Source of the DNA: Niastella sp.
GTDB lineage: Bacteria; Bacteroidota; Bacteroidia; Chitinophagales; Chitinophagaceae
Direction: 5' to 3'
Length of the DNA: 64,000 nt
Assembly (NCBI GenBank): GCA_017744515.1
Contig: JAGIBF010000035.1
Location: 1-64,000, forward strand
In this document: piece after piece, positions 31,698 to 39,341 of the stretch
Position numbering within the stretch: position 1 is the first letter of the stretch
How the letters are laid out: the number at the start of each line of letters is the position of its first letter
Notes under the pieces: model-generated
The model's input: only the letters and a program-made list of their open reading frames with translations
Database searches by the model: none
What the model was told of the DNA's origin: nothing
Program-made: the position numbers and the translations under genes

Positions 31698-31861
31698 AGA
31701 AAACAAAACTATCGCCTATACCAATAAAAAACAGGGTGTGAGACGGACAATAAGGAGGGGTGATTAGGACAAGATGGCAGGGTTGACAATCAGATAAGTG
31801 GCTTTGCCTGACCTGTTTAAGGCAGATCGGGTGTTTTTCCCGTTCACAATAGGTTTTTGAT

Positions 31862-31877
31862 TTTGTAACATTACAAA
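31862..31877. promoter_or_regulatory. Palindrome upstream of the 7-TM gene, candidate operator
   Basis: TTTGTAACATTACAAA has 7-bp perfect arms around CA and ends 17 bases before the start codon at 31895. In the divergent spacer between an efflux pump and a sensor pair it could bind a dimeric regulator. Confidence 0.45.
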
Positions 31878-31894
31878 GCAACATTCTAAAAACT

Positions 31895-32533
31895 ATGCCT
31901 CCTGTCGATCAGTCAATTTCTATGTTTGTAGCTTTTATTGCGTTATTAATCGGTTGTCTATTGAGGAAAAGGCTAAATAATACTCTCATGGGAACACTTG
32001 TGGTATTGGCGGTAACATTGCTTTTTGAAATTATAGGTATAGTGTATTGGATTTGCCTGGCTGCTCCTAATGTTTGGTTGTATCAATGGCTGCTGGTTAT
32101 TCAAACAATACTTTGGGGATACATCTATCGGCAACTTTTTCAGGAAAGGAAAATGCCTACGATTATTACATGTTTATGTGTCGTCTCTGTATTAGTTGAG
32201 GTTGTAGTATGTATGAGGTCGGATTATTCATTTAGTGTTGTTATGGCCATCGAAAGCTTGTTTTTAATAGCATGCAGTTCAGCATATTTTTTTGAATTGT
32301 TGCAGCATCCATTGGAAGGAGATATACTGTACTTTTCCCTATTTTGGCTCAATATTGCAGTAATGTTCTTCTATATGGTCAATATTTTGCTTTGGGGCAT
32401 AGCGGTTGTGAGTATGCCACGACCTTTCATTTTCAATGGAATAAGGTTATGGAATTACAGTAGTTATATTTTTTACATCATTATAGCCTTTTCCTGTATG
32501 CTGAATAAAAAGTCTGTTCGTCTACGTAAATAA
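31895..32533 (+). CDS. 7-TM membrane protein of unknown function, partner of the following kinase
   Basis: This 212-residue protein consists almost only of seven hydrophobic segments (about residues 8-24, 30-55, 60-82, 88-107, 112-135, 144-170, 187-203) with a short basic tail. No known family is recognised. It begins an apparent two-gene unit: the kinase gene starts 19 bases after its stop. Both genes are clearly richer in A+T than their neighbours, suggesting acquisition. A membrane input module feeding the kinase is plausible but inferred from position only. Confidence 0.7.
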   Translation: MPPVDQSISMFVAFIALLIGCLLRKRLNNTLMGTLVVLAVTLLFEIIGIVYWICLAAPNVWLYQWLLVIQTILWGYIYRQLFQERKMPTIITCLCVVSVLVEVVVCMRSDYSFSVVMAIESLFLIACSSAYFFELLQHPLEGDILYFSLFWLNIAVMFFYMVNILLWGIAVVSMPRPFIFNGIRLWNYSSYIFYIIIAFSCMLNKKSVRLRK

Positions 32534-32552
32534 AACGAAGCTTTGGAAACTG

Positions 32553-33344
32553 ATGGATACTAATGGGTATTTATATGAGCTGCTTACTGTTGCATGTATT
32601 CTTTTTTGTGTATGTTTTATCTTCTTTATTACTTTCTTTGTGAGCCGATACAGGAGAGTGCAGGAAGAATTTTTTAAGGAGAAGAAGAATCTCCAGCACG
32701 AAAAAGAGTTATTAAGTACGCAGGTGGAAATTCAAGAGCAAACGCTTGAAAAGGTGAGCCAGGAAATTCACGACAATATAGGACAAACTCTAAGCTTTGT
32801 TAACCTGAATATTAATTCAATTGACCTCGACCAAAGAAGCCAAACAGAGGCTAAATTATCCCAGTCAAAAGAGTTGATCGTTAGAGCAATACAAGATTTA
32901 CGAAATCTGTCAAAAATACTTAGTGCTGACTTTGTTCAAGCTGCAGGATTAAAAGCAAGCATCCAATACCAGCTTGATTATTTGCAGAAGACGGGTATTT
33001 ATGAAACCCGGCTGATAGTATCAGCGTTTACATATCCCTTGATAACTGAAACGGAAATGATAACGTTCCGGGTGATACAGGAGTTGCTCAATAATGCAGT
33101 AAAACATGCAAACGCTACATTGATAGAAGTAGAGCTTCAATACACGCAAAAGAAATTGGAGATTACGGTAAGAGATAATGGTAAGGGATTTGATAAGTCA
33201 GAACTACACAATAACCCGCGATCAAAAGGTCTCGGCTTATCCAATATGGAAAAACGGCTTGCCCCCATCGGGGGAAGTATTGATATTGTCAGCAAGCCTA
33301 GGCAAGGGACCACTGCCAGAATAGAAGTGCCAGAGCTTTCCTGA
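32553..33344 (+). CDS. Orphan sensor histidine kinase, HisKA_3 (NarX/DegS) type
   Basis: The product has 263 residues: one N-terminal membrane segment (about 9-31), a coiled coil (about 35-70), a HisKA_3 dimerisation helix with H73 in SQEIHDNIGQTL, and a HATPase_c domain (FRVIQELLNNAVKHA, VRDNGKGFD, GLGLSNMEKR). Such kinases normally pair with a NarL-type response regulator, but none is encoded next to it. No extracellular sensor is present, so the upstream 7-TM protein may supply input. The low GC is shared with that gene. The stop codon is close to the convergent end of the nitronate monooxygenase gene (four bases apart). Confidence 0.9.
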   Translation: MDTNGYLYELLTVACILFCVCFIFFITFFVSRYRRVQEEFFKEKKNLQHEKELLSTQVEIQEQTLEKVSQEIHDNIGQTLSFVNLNINSIDLDQRSQTEAKLSQSKELIVRAIQDLRNLSKILSADFVQAAGLKASIQYQLDYLQKTGIYETRLIVSAFTYPLITETEMITFRVIQELLNNAVKHANATLIEVELQYTQKKLEITVRDNGKGFDKSELHNNPRSKGLGLSNMEKRLAPIGGSIDIVSKPRQGTTARIEVPELS

Positions 33345-33347
33345 TAC

Positions 33348-34421
33348 TTAGGAGAGAAGAGTGCCAGCTTCCTCGATCAGTGATGCCATCAGTGCAGCAG
33401 CCTTGCGATGCTTCAGCATCGGCGCAATTTGTCCACCCCAGAACAAGATCATATCATACTTTTGCTGCTCGACGGCAGCTTTCCGCAACGACGACATAAA
33501 AGTCGTTTGCAAAGGAAAGGGCAAAATGTTTTGTTCCTTGCCAATCACATCGATACCAACTGGCGTACGCAATCCTCTGCCCAGACGGCCGGTGAAAGCA
33601 CGCGTCAACATGGTATACTTTGCAGCTTCAGAGAACAGCGCAGCTTTATGCGCAGGCAAAGCCCCCGATTCATCAGTAGCAAGAAAAGCCGTGCCTACCT
33701 GCGCAGCATCGGCGCCCAAAGCAAAAGCCGCGGCAATACCACGACCATTGGCAATACCACCGGCAGCAATAACAGGAACCTTCACCCTTTCCCTGATCAG
33801 CTGCAGCAACACGAAAGAGCCGGTGATCGACTGTTCAGCCGGTGCCAGGAACGATGGCCGGTGACCACCTGCTTCAAAACCCGAAGCAATGATCATATCC
33901 ACGCCCGAGTTCTCCAGGGCTATCGCTTCATCGAGCGTAGTGGCAGCCCCCACAAGCACTACACCACGTTTGTGCAGGTCTTCTATAACACCAGGAGGAA
34001 GCAGGCCAAACATAAAGCTGAATACCTTTGGTTTGATATCGTAGATCACCTGCAGCTGGTTCTCAAACCTCGATTGAAAAGGAGCAGGCCTGGCAGGCAG
34101 TTCAATACCGGCAGCGTCGAAATAAGGTTTAAACTGTGCCTTCACCCGTTCATACTGTTCATTACTCACGGTGCCATTCACGGCATCAGTATCGGAAACC
34201 CATAAGTTCAGGTTGTAAGGCTTATCAGTAGCAGCCTTGATCTGCTTGTCGAGTTCATAAATCTCCTGTGCATTCATAGTGTAGGCGCCATAGCCGCCCA
34301 GCCCACCCATATTGGAAACCGTGCTCACCAATTCAACAGACGACAACCCACCGCCAAACGGCCCTTGTAAAATAGGATATTGAATGCCCAGCAATTCGGT
34401 TGCTTTAGTATTGTACCACAT
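33348..34421 (-). CDS. Nitronate monooxygenase (2-nitropropane dioxygenase family)
   Basis: This 357-residue FMN-dependent TIM-barrel enzyme shows LLGIQYPILQGPFGGG at the start, GLGGYGAYTM, the phosphate-binding segment VPVIAAGGIANGRGIAAAFALGADAAQVGTAFLA, and ASGFEAGGHRPS containing the conserved active-site His. It oxidises alkyl nitronates such as propionate-3-nitronate, which are toxic. It is the last gene of a minus-strand cluster with a tautomerase, YceI and a Crp/Fnr regulator, with a broken SDR just upstream. A detoxification role controlled by the Crp/Fnr protein is likely but inferred. Confidence 0.9.
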   Translation of the reverse strand: MWYNTKATELLGIQYPILQGPFGGGLSSVELVSTVSNMGGLGGYGAYTMNAQEIYELDKQIKAATDKPYNLNLWVSDTDAVNGTVSNEQYERVKAQFKPYFDAAGIELPARPAPFQSRFENQLQVIYDIKPKVFSFMFGLLPPGVIEDLHKRGVVLVGAATTLDEAIALENSGVDMIIASGFEAGGHRPSFLAPAEQSITGSFVLLQLIRERVKVPVIAAGGIANGRGIAAAFALGADAAQVGTAFLATDESGALPAHKAALFSEAAKYTMLTRAFTGRLGRGLRTPVGIDVIGKEQNILPFPLQTTFMSSLRKAAVEQQKYDMILFWGGQIAPMLKHRKAAALMASLIEEAGTLLS

Positions 34422-34442
34422 AGGTAAACATTTAAAGAATGA

Positions 34443-34685
34443 TCAAATGTAATGGCCGGCGCCCATTCCACCATCCACATGGATGATCGCACCGGAAATA
34501 AATTTGTTCCTGGCTACAGCATATACCATCTGTGCTATCTCCTCCGATTCACCAACACGGTTGAGCAGATGCAACCCTGCAAGCTGATCAACACCTGTGC
34601 CATGCATAGGCGTACGGATCACGCCCACAGCGAGCGTATTCACCCGCACATTGTCCTTGCCAAACTCGGCAGCCAGTTGTAGACA
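34443..34685 (-). pseudogene. C-terminal remnant of a short-chain dehydrogenase (SDR)
   Basis: About 80 residues match the last third of a classical SDR: LAAEFGKDNVRVNTLAVGVIRTPM, then the VGESEEIAQMVYAVA helix and SGAIIHVDGGMGAGHYI. The Rossmann and catalytic parts are absent. In frame, a stop codon (TGA) lies at 34686-34688, directly before the homology and two bases from the end of the tautomerase gene, so a deletion appears to have joined the tautomerase 3' end to the SDR tail. No good start codon remains apart from an internal GTG. Confidence 0.85.
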
Positions 34686-34689
34686 TCAT

Positions 34690-34908
34690 TTATTTTTTAT
34701 CAGCAGTAATACCCTGTTCCCGCAACACGGAAGTTTGCACACCGGCATAACCCCAGTTGTCGGTATCGATCTCTTTGATAACCACATGCGTAAGATGTGG
34801 GTCTTTGTTCAGCACTTCGGTGATCAGGTCTGTTACACCTTTGATAAGCTGTTGCTTTTGTTCCCTGGTAACACCTTCACGGGTTACTTCAATTTTTACG
34901 TAAGGCAT
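34690..34908 (-). CDS. 4-oxalocrotonate tautomerase-family protein
   Basis: This 72-residue protein has the catalytic Pro directly after the start Met (MPYVKIEVTREG), as in 4-oxalocrotonate tautomerases, where Pro2 becomes the N-terminal base. The rest, TREQKQQLIKGVTDLITEVLNKDP and VVIKEIDTDNWGYAGV, follows the beta-alpha-beta fold. It forms oligomers in known cases. It is 26 bases downstream of YceI and probably in the same transcript. Confidence 0.9.
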   Translation of the reverse strand: MPYVKIEVTREGVTREQKQQLIKGVTDLITEVLNKDPHLTHVVIKEIDTDNWGYAGVQTSVLREQGITADKK

Positions 34909-34934
34909 ACAATAAGATTTTAAAGAGTAAGAAA

Positions 34935-35471
34935 TTAATTGGCAGATTGACCGGTCAGCGATACATGCAGGTCGAAATTGTTATAGATCAGCGTATCACC
35001 CAGGTCCTTGAAGAAATTACCGGAGCGGAACCGGATATTAAACTTTGTACGGTCCACGGTGATCTTGCCGGAGGCGGTTACCGTACTGCCATCACGGTTC
35101 ACTTCAGCATCGAAACTCACAGGATGAGTAATACCCTTGATGGTCAGGTTACCATCGATACGGTAGTCGGTACCGTCAACAGGTTCGGCATTAGTGATCT
35201 CGAAAACGGCTTCGGGATATTGCTCTGTACTGAAGAAGTCGTCAGAAGCCAGGTGACCGGTAAATTGCGCATTGGTAGATGGATCCGTTACATCCAGTAT
35301 CTTGATAGAGGCAACGTCGATAACGAACCGGCCACCGGCAAGCAGGTCATTATTGAATGACAAGTTACCTTCCTTAATACCGATGGTGCCATTGTGGGCG
35401 CCGGTTACTTTACGGCCAACCCAGTCAATATTGCTCTGGGGAGCAGCGATGGAGAAAATTTGTGTGTTCAT
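34935..35471 (-). CDS. YceI-family lipid-binding-like protein
   Basis: The product has 178 residues and starts at ATG 35471 (MNTQIFSIAAPQSNIDWVGRKVTGAHNGTI); a longer frame adds 12 unlikely residues. The body is an eight-strand antiparallel barrel typical of YceI, with GNLTIKGITHPVSFDAEVN and VDRTKFNIRFRSG. YceI proteins bind polyisoprenoids or related lipids; many are induced by stress. There is no signal peptide. Two CRP-type boxes lie 56 and 92 bases upstream of the start, so the adjacent Crp/Fnr protein is the likely regulator. Confidence 0.92.
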   Translation of the reverse strand: MNTQIFSIAAPQSNIDWVGRKVTGAHNGTIGIKEGNLSFNNDLLAGGRFVIDVASIKILDVTDPSTNAQFTGHLASDDFFSTEQYPEAVFEITNAEPVDGTDYRIDGNLTIKGITHPVSFDAEVNRDGSTVTASGKITVDRTKFNIRFRSGNFFKDLGDTLIYNNFDLHVSLTGQSAN

Positions 35472-35526
35472 CTTTTGAAGTTTTAATTTGATGACACAAA
35501 TTTCCAACGAAGCAACAAGATAGCTG

Positions 35527-35542
35527 TGTGACCTACATCACA
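35527..35542. promoter_or_regulatory. CRP-type operator 1 upstream of yceI
   Basis: TGTGACCTACATCACA matches the E. coli CRP consensus TGTGA-N6-TCACA exactly. It lies 56 bases before the yceI start, in the gap directly after the Crp/Fnr regulator gene. Confidence 0.7.
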
Positions 35543-35562
35543 TTCGAAAGAAGGAGAGGCAA

Positions 35563-35578
35563 TGTGACCTGCATCACT
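35563..35578. promoter_or_regulatory. CRP-type operator 2 upstream of yceI
   Basis: TGTGACCTGCATCACT matches the same consensus except for the last base and is centred 36 bp from operator 1. The near-identical spacers (CCTACA and CCTGCA) suggest one regulator binds both. Confidence 0.65.
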
Positions 35579-35582
35579 ATTT

Positions 35583-36158
35583 TCAGGAATTGTTGTAAAG
35601 ACGGCTGAGCGTCTCGCGGGAAATGCCAAGGTAGGCGGCAATTAAATGCTTGGGAACAAGATTATAAAGCTGGGGATACAAATTAAGCAACTCTTCGTAG
35701 CGGTGGCGGGCGTCATTATTCATCAGCGAAAGCAGGCGCTTTTGCGAAGCCACATAACCCTTGTTGGTACGCCAGCGGAAGAAGTGCTCGACAGCATGAA
35801 ACTCCTTGCACAGCTTTTCACGATCTTCATTAGCAAGAGAAAGCACAGTGGCGTCGGTAATACAATCGACACTGATGGTTGCTTTGTTGCCACTGTAAAG
35901 CGCGCTGTAATCGGAGACCCACCAGGTAGGCATGGCAAATTGAAGAATGAACATCTTCAGGTTGTCATTAATGAAGAACGATTTAAGACAACCATCGATA
36001 ACAAAATACTCGGCATGAACAAATGTCCCTTCCGTAATGACCGTTTGCCCCTTTTTATACGATTGAAGTTTGAAATGAGAGAAGACATGATCGAACTGAT
36101 CATCGGGAATTGAGATAGTCTTAGTGATATGTTCACGGAGAATTGCCTTGGCGTCCAT
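35583..36158 (-). CDS. Crp/Fnr-family transcriptional regulator
   Basis: This 191-residue protein starts at ATG 36158 (MDAKAILREH). Residues about 25-130 form a cyclic-nucleotide-binding-like barrel (KKGQTVITEGTFVHAEYFVIDGCLKSF), and the C-terminus holds a short recognition part (LIAAYLGISRETLSRLYN) as in the small Crp/Fnr regulators of Bacteroidota. No Fe-S cysteine cluster or full cAMP-binding RxS motif is visible, so the ligand is unknown. It heads a minus-strand cluster with YceI, a tautomerase and nitronate monooxygenase; two CRP-type boxes follow its stop codon. Confidence 0.92.
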   Translation of the reverse strand: MDAKAILREHITKTISIPDDQFDHVFSHFKLQSYKKGQTVITEGTFVHAEYFVIDGCLKSFFINDNLKMFILQFAMPTWWVSDYSALYSGNKATISVDCITDATVLSLANEDREKLCKEFHAVEHFFRWRTNKGYVASQKRLLSLMNNDARHRYEELLNLYPQLYNLVPKHLIAAYLGISRETLSRLYNNS

Positions 36159-36247
36159 TGAATACCTTGTTAAGCAACCCACAAGGTACTGCATTTTTTA
36201 GCATTGCCCGGTACCGGCAAGCAGTAAGGGGATCTTCATAGGCGCGT

Positions 36248-36496
36248 TTATGAAAGCTCCTTTTCAAGCGTGGCAGCGATTGCCTGCAACAGCACAGGGT
36301 CCAGGGATTCACCAGCCTGCGCATGTTCCGGAGGTACAATGGCCCGGTACTGTCGCTCCTCATCCGGTTCAAAAAGCACAGGCACCTCATCCACCAGCAC
36401 GCGGAACCGGTGCGTATAACCCGTCACTTCCAATTGGATCTCCACTTGCTTCTCCGTATTCTTATACGGCACCGAAATAAAAATAGGTTCACTCAT
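36248..36496 (-). CDS. Small conserved-looking protein of unknown function
   Basis: The product has 82 residues, starting at ATG 36496 (MSEPIFISVPYKN). It is strand-rich in the first half (EIQLEVTGYTHRFRVLVDEVPVLFEPDEER) and ends in a charged helix (LDPVLLQAIAATLEKELS). No membrane segment or known domain is recognised. The stop overlaps nothing; the pirin gene lies 112 bases upstream on the same strand. Confidence 0.65.
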   Translation of the reverse strand: MSEPIFISVPYKNTEKQVEIQLEVTGYTHRFRVLVDEVPVLFEPDEERQYRAIVPPEHAQAGESLDPVLLQAIAATLEKELS

Positions 36497-36561
36497 AATA
36501 GACAAAGATAAGAAAGAACGTTGCCCTTGACCACGTGCTTTGCGAGACTTGCAGTCCCCGT

Positions 36562-36610
36562 TCACTCGCTCGTCTCTGGCGAGTGAGGGTATTCCAGGGC
36601 CTCTGGCCCT
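36562..36610. terminator. Double hairpin at the 3' end of the pirin gene
   Basis: TCACTCGC/GCGAGTGA (36562-36586, loop 9) and AGGGCC/GGCCCT (36596-36610, loop TCT) lie just after the minus-strand pirin stop. There is no long T-run, so termination may be weak. Confidence 0.4.
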
Positions 36611-37481
36611 ACCACTTCAGCTGTTGCTCCTCCGGCACTGTCGTAATATGCTGCATCTTTCCCTGCCGGTACTCCCGGTACAAACGGGGAATATCGTCCT
36701 GGCTGTCCGCGATAAAAGGCCCATGCGATACGATCCTTTCTCCCAGCGGCTTCGCGGCATACAATACAAAGCGGGCACCCTTTTCATCAGCAGTTAAAGC
36801 CAGTTCACTGGGCACGTCCTCATCAGACTTACTAAGCCAGCCCGTCTGGTCCTGCTGCAGCAATGCCCCGTCAGGCCCCACCTGTACGGTACCATTCAGC
36901 ACATACAGGAAAGCGTTGTGATTGGCAGGAAGCGAAAGAACAGTAGAAGCGCCTGCATCCAGGCTGATATCAGCGATGGTTAGCGGTACATAATTTTGAA
37001 CAGGGGAAGACAAGCCCGCCAGGGAACCGCTGTACAACTTGATATGCACGCCATTTTCATCCTTGGATGGAACGTGGGCCAGCGGTAGGTCTTGTACACG
37101 AGGTTGTGCCTGCCTGTCCTTTTGGGGAAGGTTGAGCCACAACTGCAGGATACGCATCTTGCCGGGCTTGTCGATGATCTCCGCATGCACAACGCCACTG
37201 CCGGCAGTCATCAGTTGAAGATCGCCGCTTTGCATCCTGTGCTTGTCATCACCCAGTTCACCTTCCAGCAACAACGTCACCGTTTCAAAACCTGCATGCG
37301 GGTGTGGACCACCTACAGGAATATGATCCTTCTTATCGATCATATCATCCATCAACATGATGAATGGATCAGACTGCTTATAATTACTGCCTACCACGGG
37401 CCGGGCAACATGACCGGCGCCCAGGAAACCGGGCTCAGCCACCGGCCTTTCTATCTTTTGAAGTGTTCTTTCAATAGCCAT
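36609..37481 (-). CDS. Pirin-family cupin protein
   Basis: This 290-residue bicupin starts at ATG 37481 (MAIERTLQKIE); the open frame extends 15 codons upstream. The N-terminal pirin domain has the metal-binding motif HPHAGFETVTLLLEGE and the glutamine/histidine-rich strand GSGVVHAEI. The C-terminal pirin domain follows (VLYAAKPLGERIVSHGPFI). Some bacterial pirins act as quercetin dioxygenases, others have regulatory roles; which applies here is unknown. Confidence 0.92.
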   Translation of the reverse strand: MAIERTLQKIERPVAEPGFLGAGHVARPVVGSNYKQSDPFIMLMDDMIDKKDHIPVGGPHPHAGFETVTLLLEGELGDDKHRMQSGDLQLMTAGSGVVHAEIIDKPGKMRILQLWLNLPQKDRQAQPRVQDLPLAHVPSKDENGVHIKLYSGSLAGLSSPVQNYVPLTIADISLDAGASTVLSLPANHNAFLYVLNGTVQVGPDGALLQQDQTGWLSKSDEDVPSELALTADEKGARFVLYAAKPLGERIVSHGPFIADSQDDIPRLYREYRQGKMQHITTVPEEQQLKW

Positions 37482-37591
37482 AATACATGATTTACGTAAC
37501 ACAAAATTACCCTGCATCAATGGCAAAAACGATAGACTATACCCAAGGGTATCGGTTTCCTCCAGTATACCGTTAAGGCTTCCTTAATACA

Positions 37592-38167
37592 TTATACAAG
37601 GCTATGTAGCCGCGCATATTGCAACAGCATAATAGTCTTGGCATCTTTGATCTCTCCCTGCTGCATCAGTTGCCAGGCAGATTCAAACGGAAGCTCCAGC
37701 ACTTCGATGTTTTCCTGTTCTGCCTCTATACCTCCGCCATCACTCACTTTCATATCGGTTGAATATTCAGCCACGAAGAAATAGAGGATCTCCGTTACGG
37801 AGCCAGGCGACATATACGCCTCGAACACCTTTTCAACATGCGATACTTTATAACCAGTCTCTTCTTCTGCTTCCCGTAAAATGCAATCCTCGGGATTGTC
37901 TTTGTCCAACAACCCCGCACAAGCTTCGATCAACATACCAGTTGCATTGCCATTGATGAAAGTAGGTAGCCTGAACTGCCGCGTCAGGATTACAGATTTA
38001 CTGGCTTTGTTATACAACAAAACAGTAGCGCCATTGCCCCGGTCATAAGCCTCGCGCGTTTGGACCTGGCGGCTGCCATCATCCTTTGTTATTTCATAAG
38101 TGAACTTCTTCAGCGTATACCAGTTGTTGGAAAGAACCTCTTCCTTAAGAATAGTAATATTTTGCAC
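37592..38167 (-). CDS. Nudix hydrolase, NudK-like (GDP-mannose pyrophosphatase type)
   Basis: The product has 191 residues if the GTG at 38167 is used, a length equal to that of NudK proteins; the frame extends 38 codons further upstream but that part has no family similarity. The Nudix box is complete (starting GLLDKDNPEDCILREAEEE and continuing TGY), with flanking LTRQFRLPTF and EAYMSPGSVTEILYFF as in the NudK/ADP-ribose pyrophosphatase subgroup. It would hydrolyse GDP-mannose or ADP-sugars with Mg2+. Confidence 0.88.
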   Translation of the reverse strand: MQNITILKEEVLSNNWYTLKKFTYEITKDDGSRQVQTREAYDRGNGATVLLYNKASKSVILTRQFRLPTFINGNATGMLIEACAGLLDKDNPEDCILREAEEETGYKVSHVEKVFEAYMSPGSVTEILYFFVAEYSTDMKVSDGGGIEAEQENIEVLELPFESAWQLMQQGEIKDAKTIMLLQYARLHSLV

Positions 38168-38379
38168 GGCTAAATAATTGGTAAGCCAGCAAAGGTACAG
38201 TTTAAACTGATGCTTTTTTTCCACAGGGTGCTTGGGTATTGACGCCCGATGCTGAACACTGTGCTCTTCCCCCCGACTCAAAAACTATGCTGTTCATGTA
38301 CCAAAAACGACGATCCATCCGGTTTAATAGATTACTTCCATGTCCATCGACTAAACTTGCCCCAAATAAGCTGACCGCT

Positions 38380-39201
38380 ATGCGTTACATTAAACTATCC
38401 GGACTTGTATTGATTGTCACCCTTATCCTCACAAGCTGCAAAAAAGGCAAAGACAACCCACCTCCGGGCAACAATCCCTCCGGCTACCAATACCTCCTTA
38501 AAACGATCGAATGGGACAATGGTACAAAAGCGACACTCTATTACAACACCGACAATACCATTAAAACGATTGGGTATACCCACCAGAACCTTGGCGATGT
38601 GGTCGATTATGCCTGGTCGGCAAAGCGCCTGATCAACATGTCTTACGGTTCCTCTTTATACACCAATACGCTCAACTACAACAACGATAAGCTCGTCAGC
38701 GTCGTGAATGGTTACAAAGACCTGCGCCTGCCCAATGGATATAAATTTGAATACGCCTACAATACTAACGGCACCTTAAAGGAGCTTAAATACTATACTA
38801 TTAATGAAGCTGGTCCCAAACTGATTACCACCACCACCTATGCTTACGATTCCAACGGCGATCCGCAAACCATCACTACTACCCAAACAAATAATATCAA
38901 AATAATATACACCATAGATTCCTGGTCGCAGCAATGTGAGTTCAATCCGTGGATATTTGTATCCGCATCCCTTAGCGAATACTTCCAGGTATACAACTAC
39001 CCGGTATTGAGCAAGCTGAAAAAGCTGCCGGCAAAACTCACCAAAACCATAAAGGAACCCGGTATGCCCGACAAAGTAGACAGGATCACAGAGAACGTCT
39101 ACACGATCACCAACCAACGACTCGATAAAATCTTGACAACACTTTCATATCCCGGGCATCCTGAATTAGATCAAACGCAAACCGCTGTATATACCTATTG
39201 A
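38380..39201 (+). CDS. Lipoprotein of unknown function, YD-like repeat character
   Basis: The product has 273 residues, starting at ATG 38380, which gives a lipoprotein signal with lipobox LILTSC followed by KKGKDN. The mature part is rich in Tyr, Asn and Thr, with repeated short strands such as WDNGTKATLYYNTDNTIK and YAYDSNGDPQTITTTQTN. This resembles the beta-strand repeats of DUF4595-like or RHS-type lipoproteins of Bacteroidota. The function is unknown. It converges with the phosphodiesterase; intergenic repeat copy 3 lies between. Confidence 0.7.
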   Translation: MRYIKLSGLVLIVTLILTSCKKGKDNPPPGNNPSGYQYLLKTIEWDNGTKATLYYNTDNTIKTIGYTHQNLGDVVDYAWSAKRLINMSYGSSLYTNTLNYNNDKLVSVVNGYKDLRLPNGYKFEYAYNTNGTLKELKYYTINEAGPKLITTTTYAYDSNGDPQTITTTQTNNIKIIYTIDSWSQQCEFNPWIFVSASLSEYFQVYNYPVLSKLKKLPAKLTKTIKEPGMPDKVDRITENVYTITNQRLDKILTTLSYPGHPELDQTQTAVYTY

Positions 39202-39218
39202 TAATCGTAGTAAAGGGA

Positions 39219-39280
39219 ATTACCCGGCCCTGAAGGGCCGGGATTAAGAAAAGTCATCTCTCTTTGGGCTTTAGCCCAAT
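39219..39280 (+). repeat. Two-hairpin intergenic repeat, copy 3
   Basis: Stem CCCGGCCC/GGGCCGGG (39223-39242, loop TGAA), then TTGGGCT/AGCCCAA (39264-39279). It lies between convergent genes, like copy 1. Confidence 0.8.
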
Positions 39281-39290
39281 TAAACACATA

Positions 39291-39321
39291 GGGCGTCCCT
39301 GTAAAGAGACGCCCCTCGTTT
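39291..39321. terminator. Hairpin terminator between convergent genes
   Basis: GGGCGTC (39291-39297) pairs with GACGCCC (39308-39314), followed by CTCGTTTTT. It serves the plus-strand lipoprotein gene and, with less clear T's, possibly the minus-strand phosphodiesterase. Confidence 0.6.
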
Positions 39322-39341
39322 TTATTGGTAAGGATTCGTAG

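Noticed and set aside
34443-34649. Stand-alone small gene starting at an internal GTG
   Set aside because: SDR homology extends upstream of that codon to the deletion junction, so it is better described as a gene remnant.
38168-38281. N-terminal extension of the Nudix protein
   Set aside because: The extra 38 codons show no similarity to NudK proteins, and the GTG at 38167 gives exactly the usual length.
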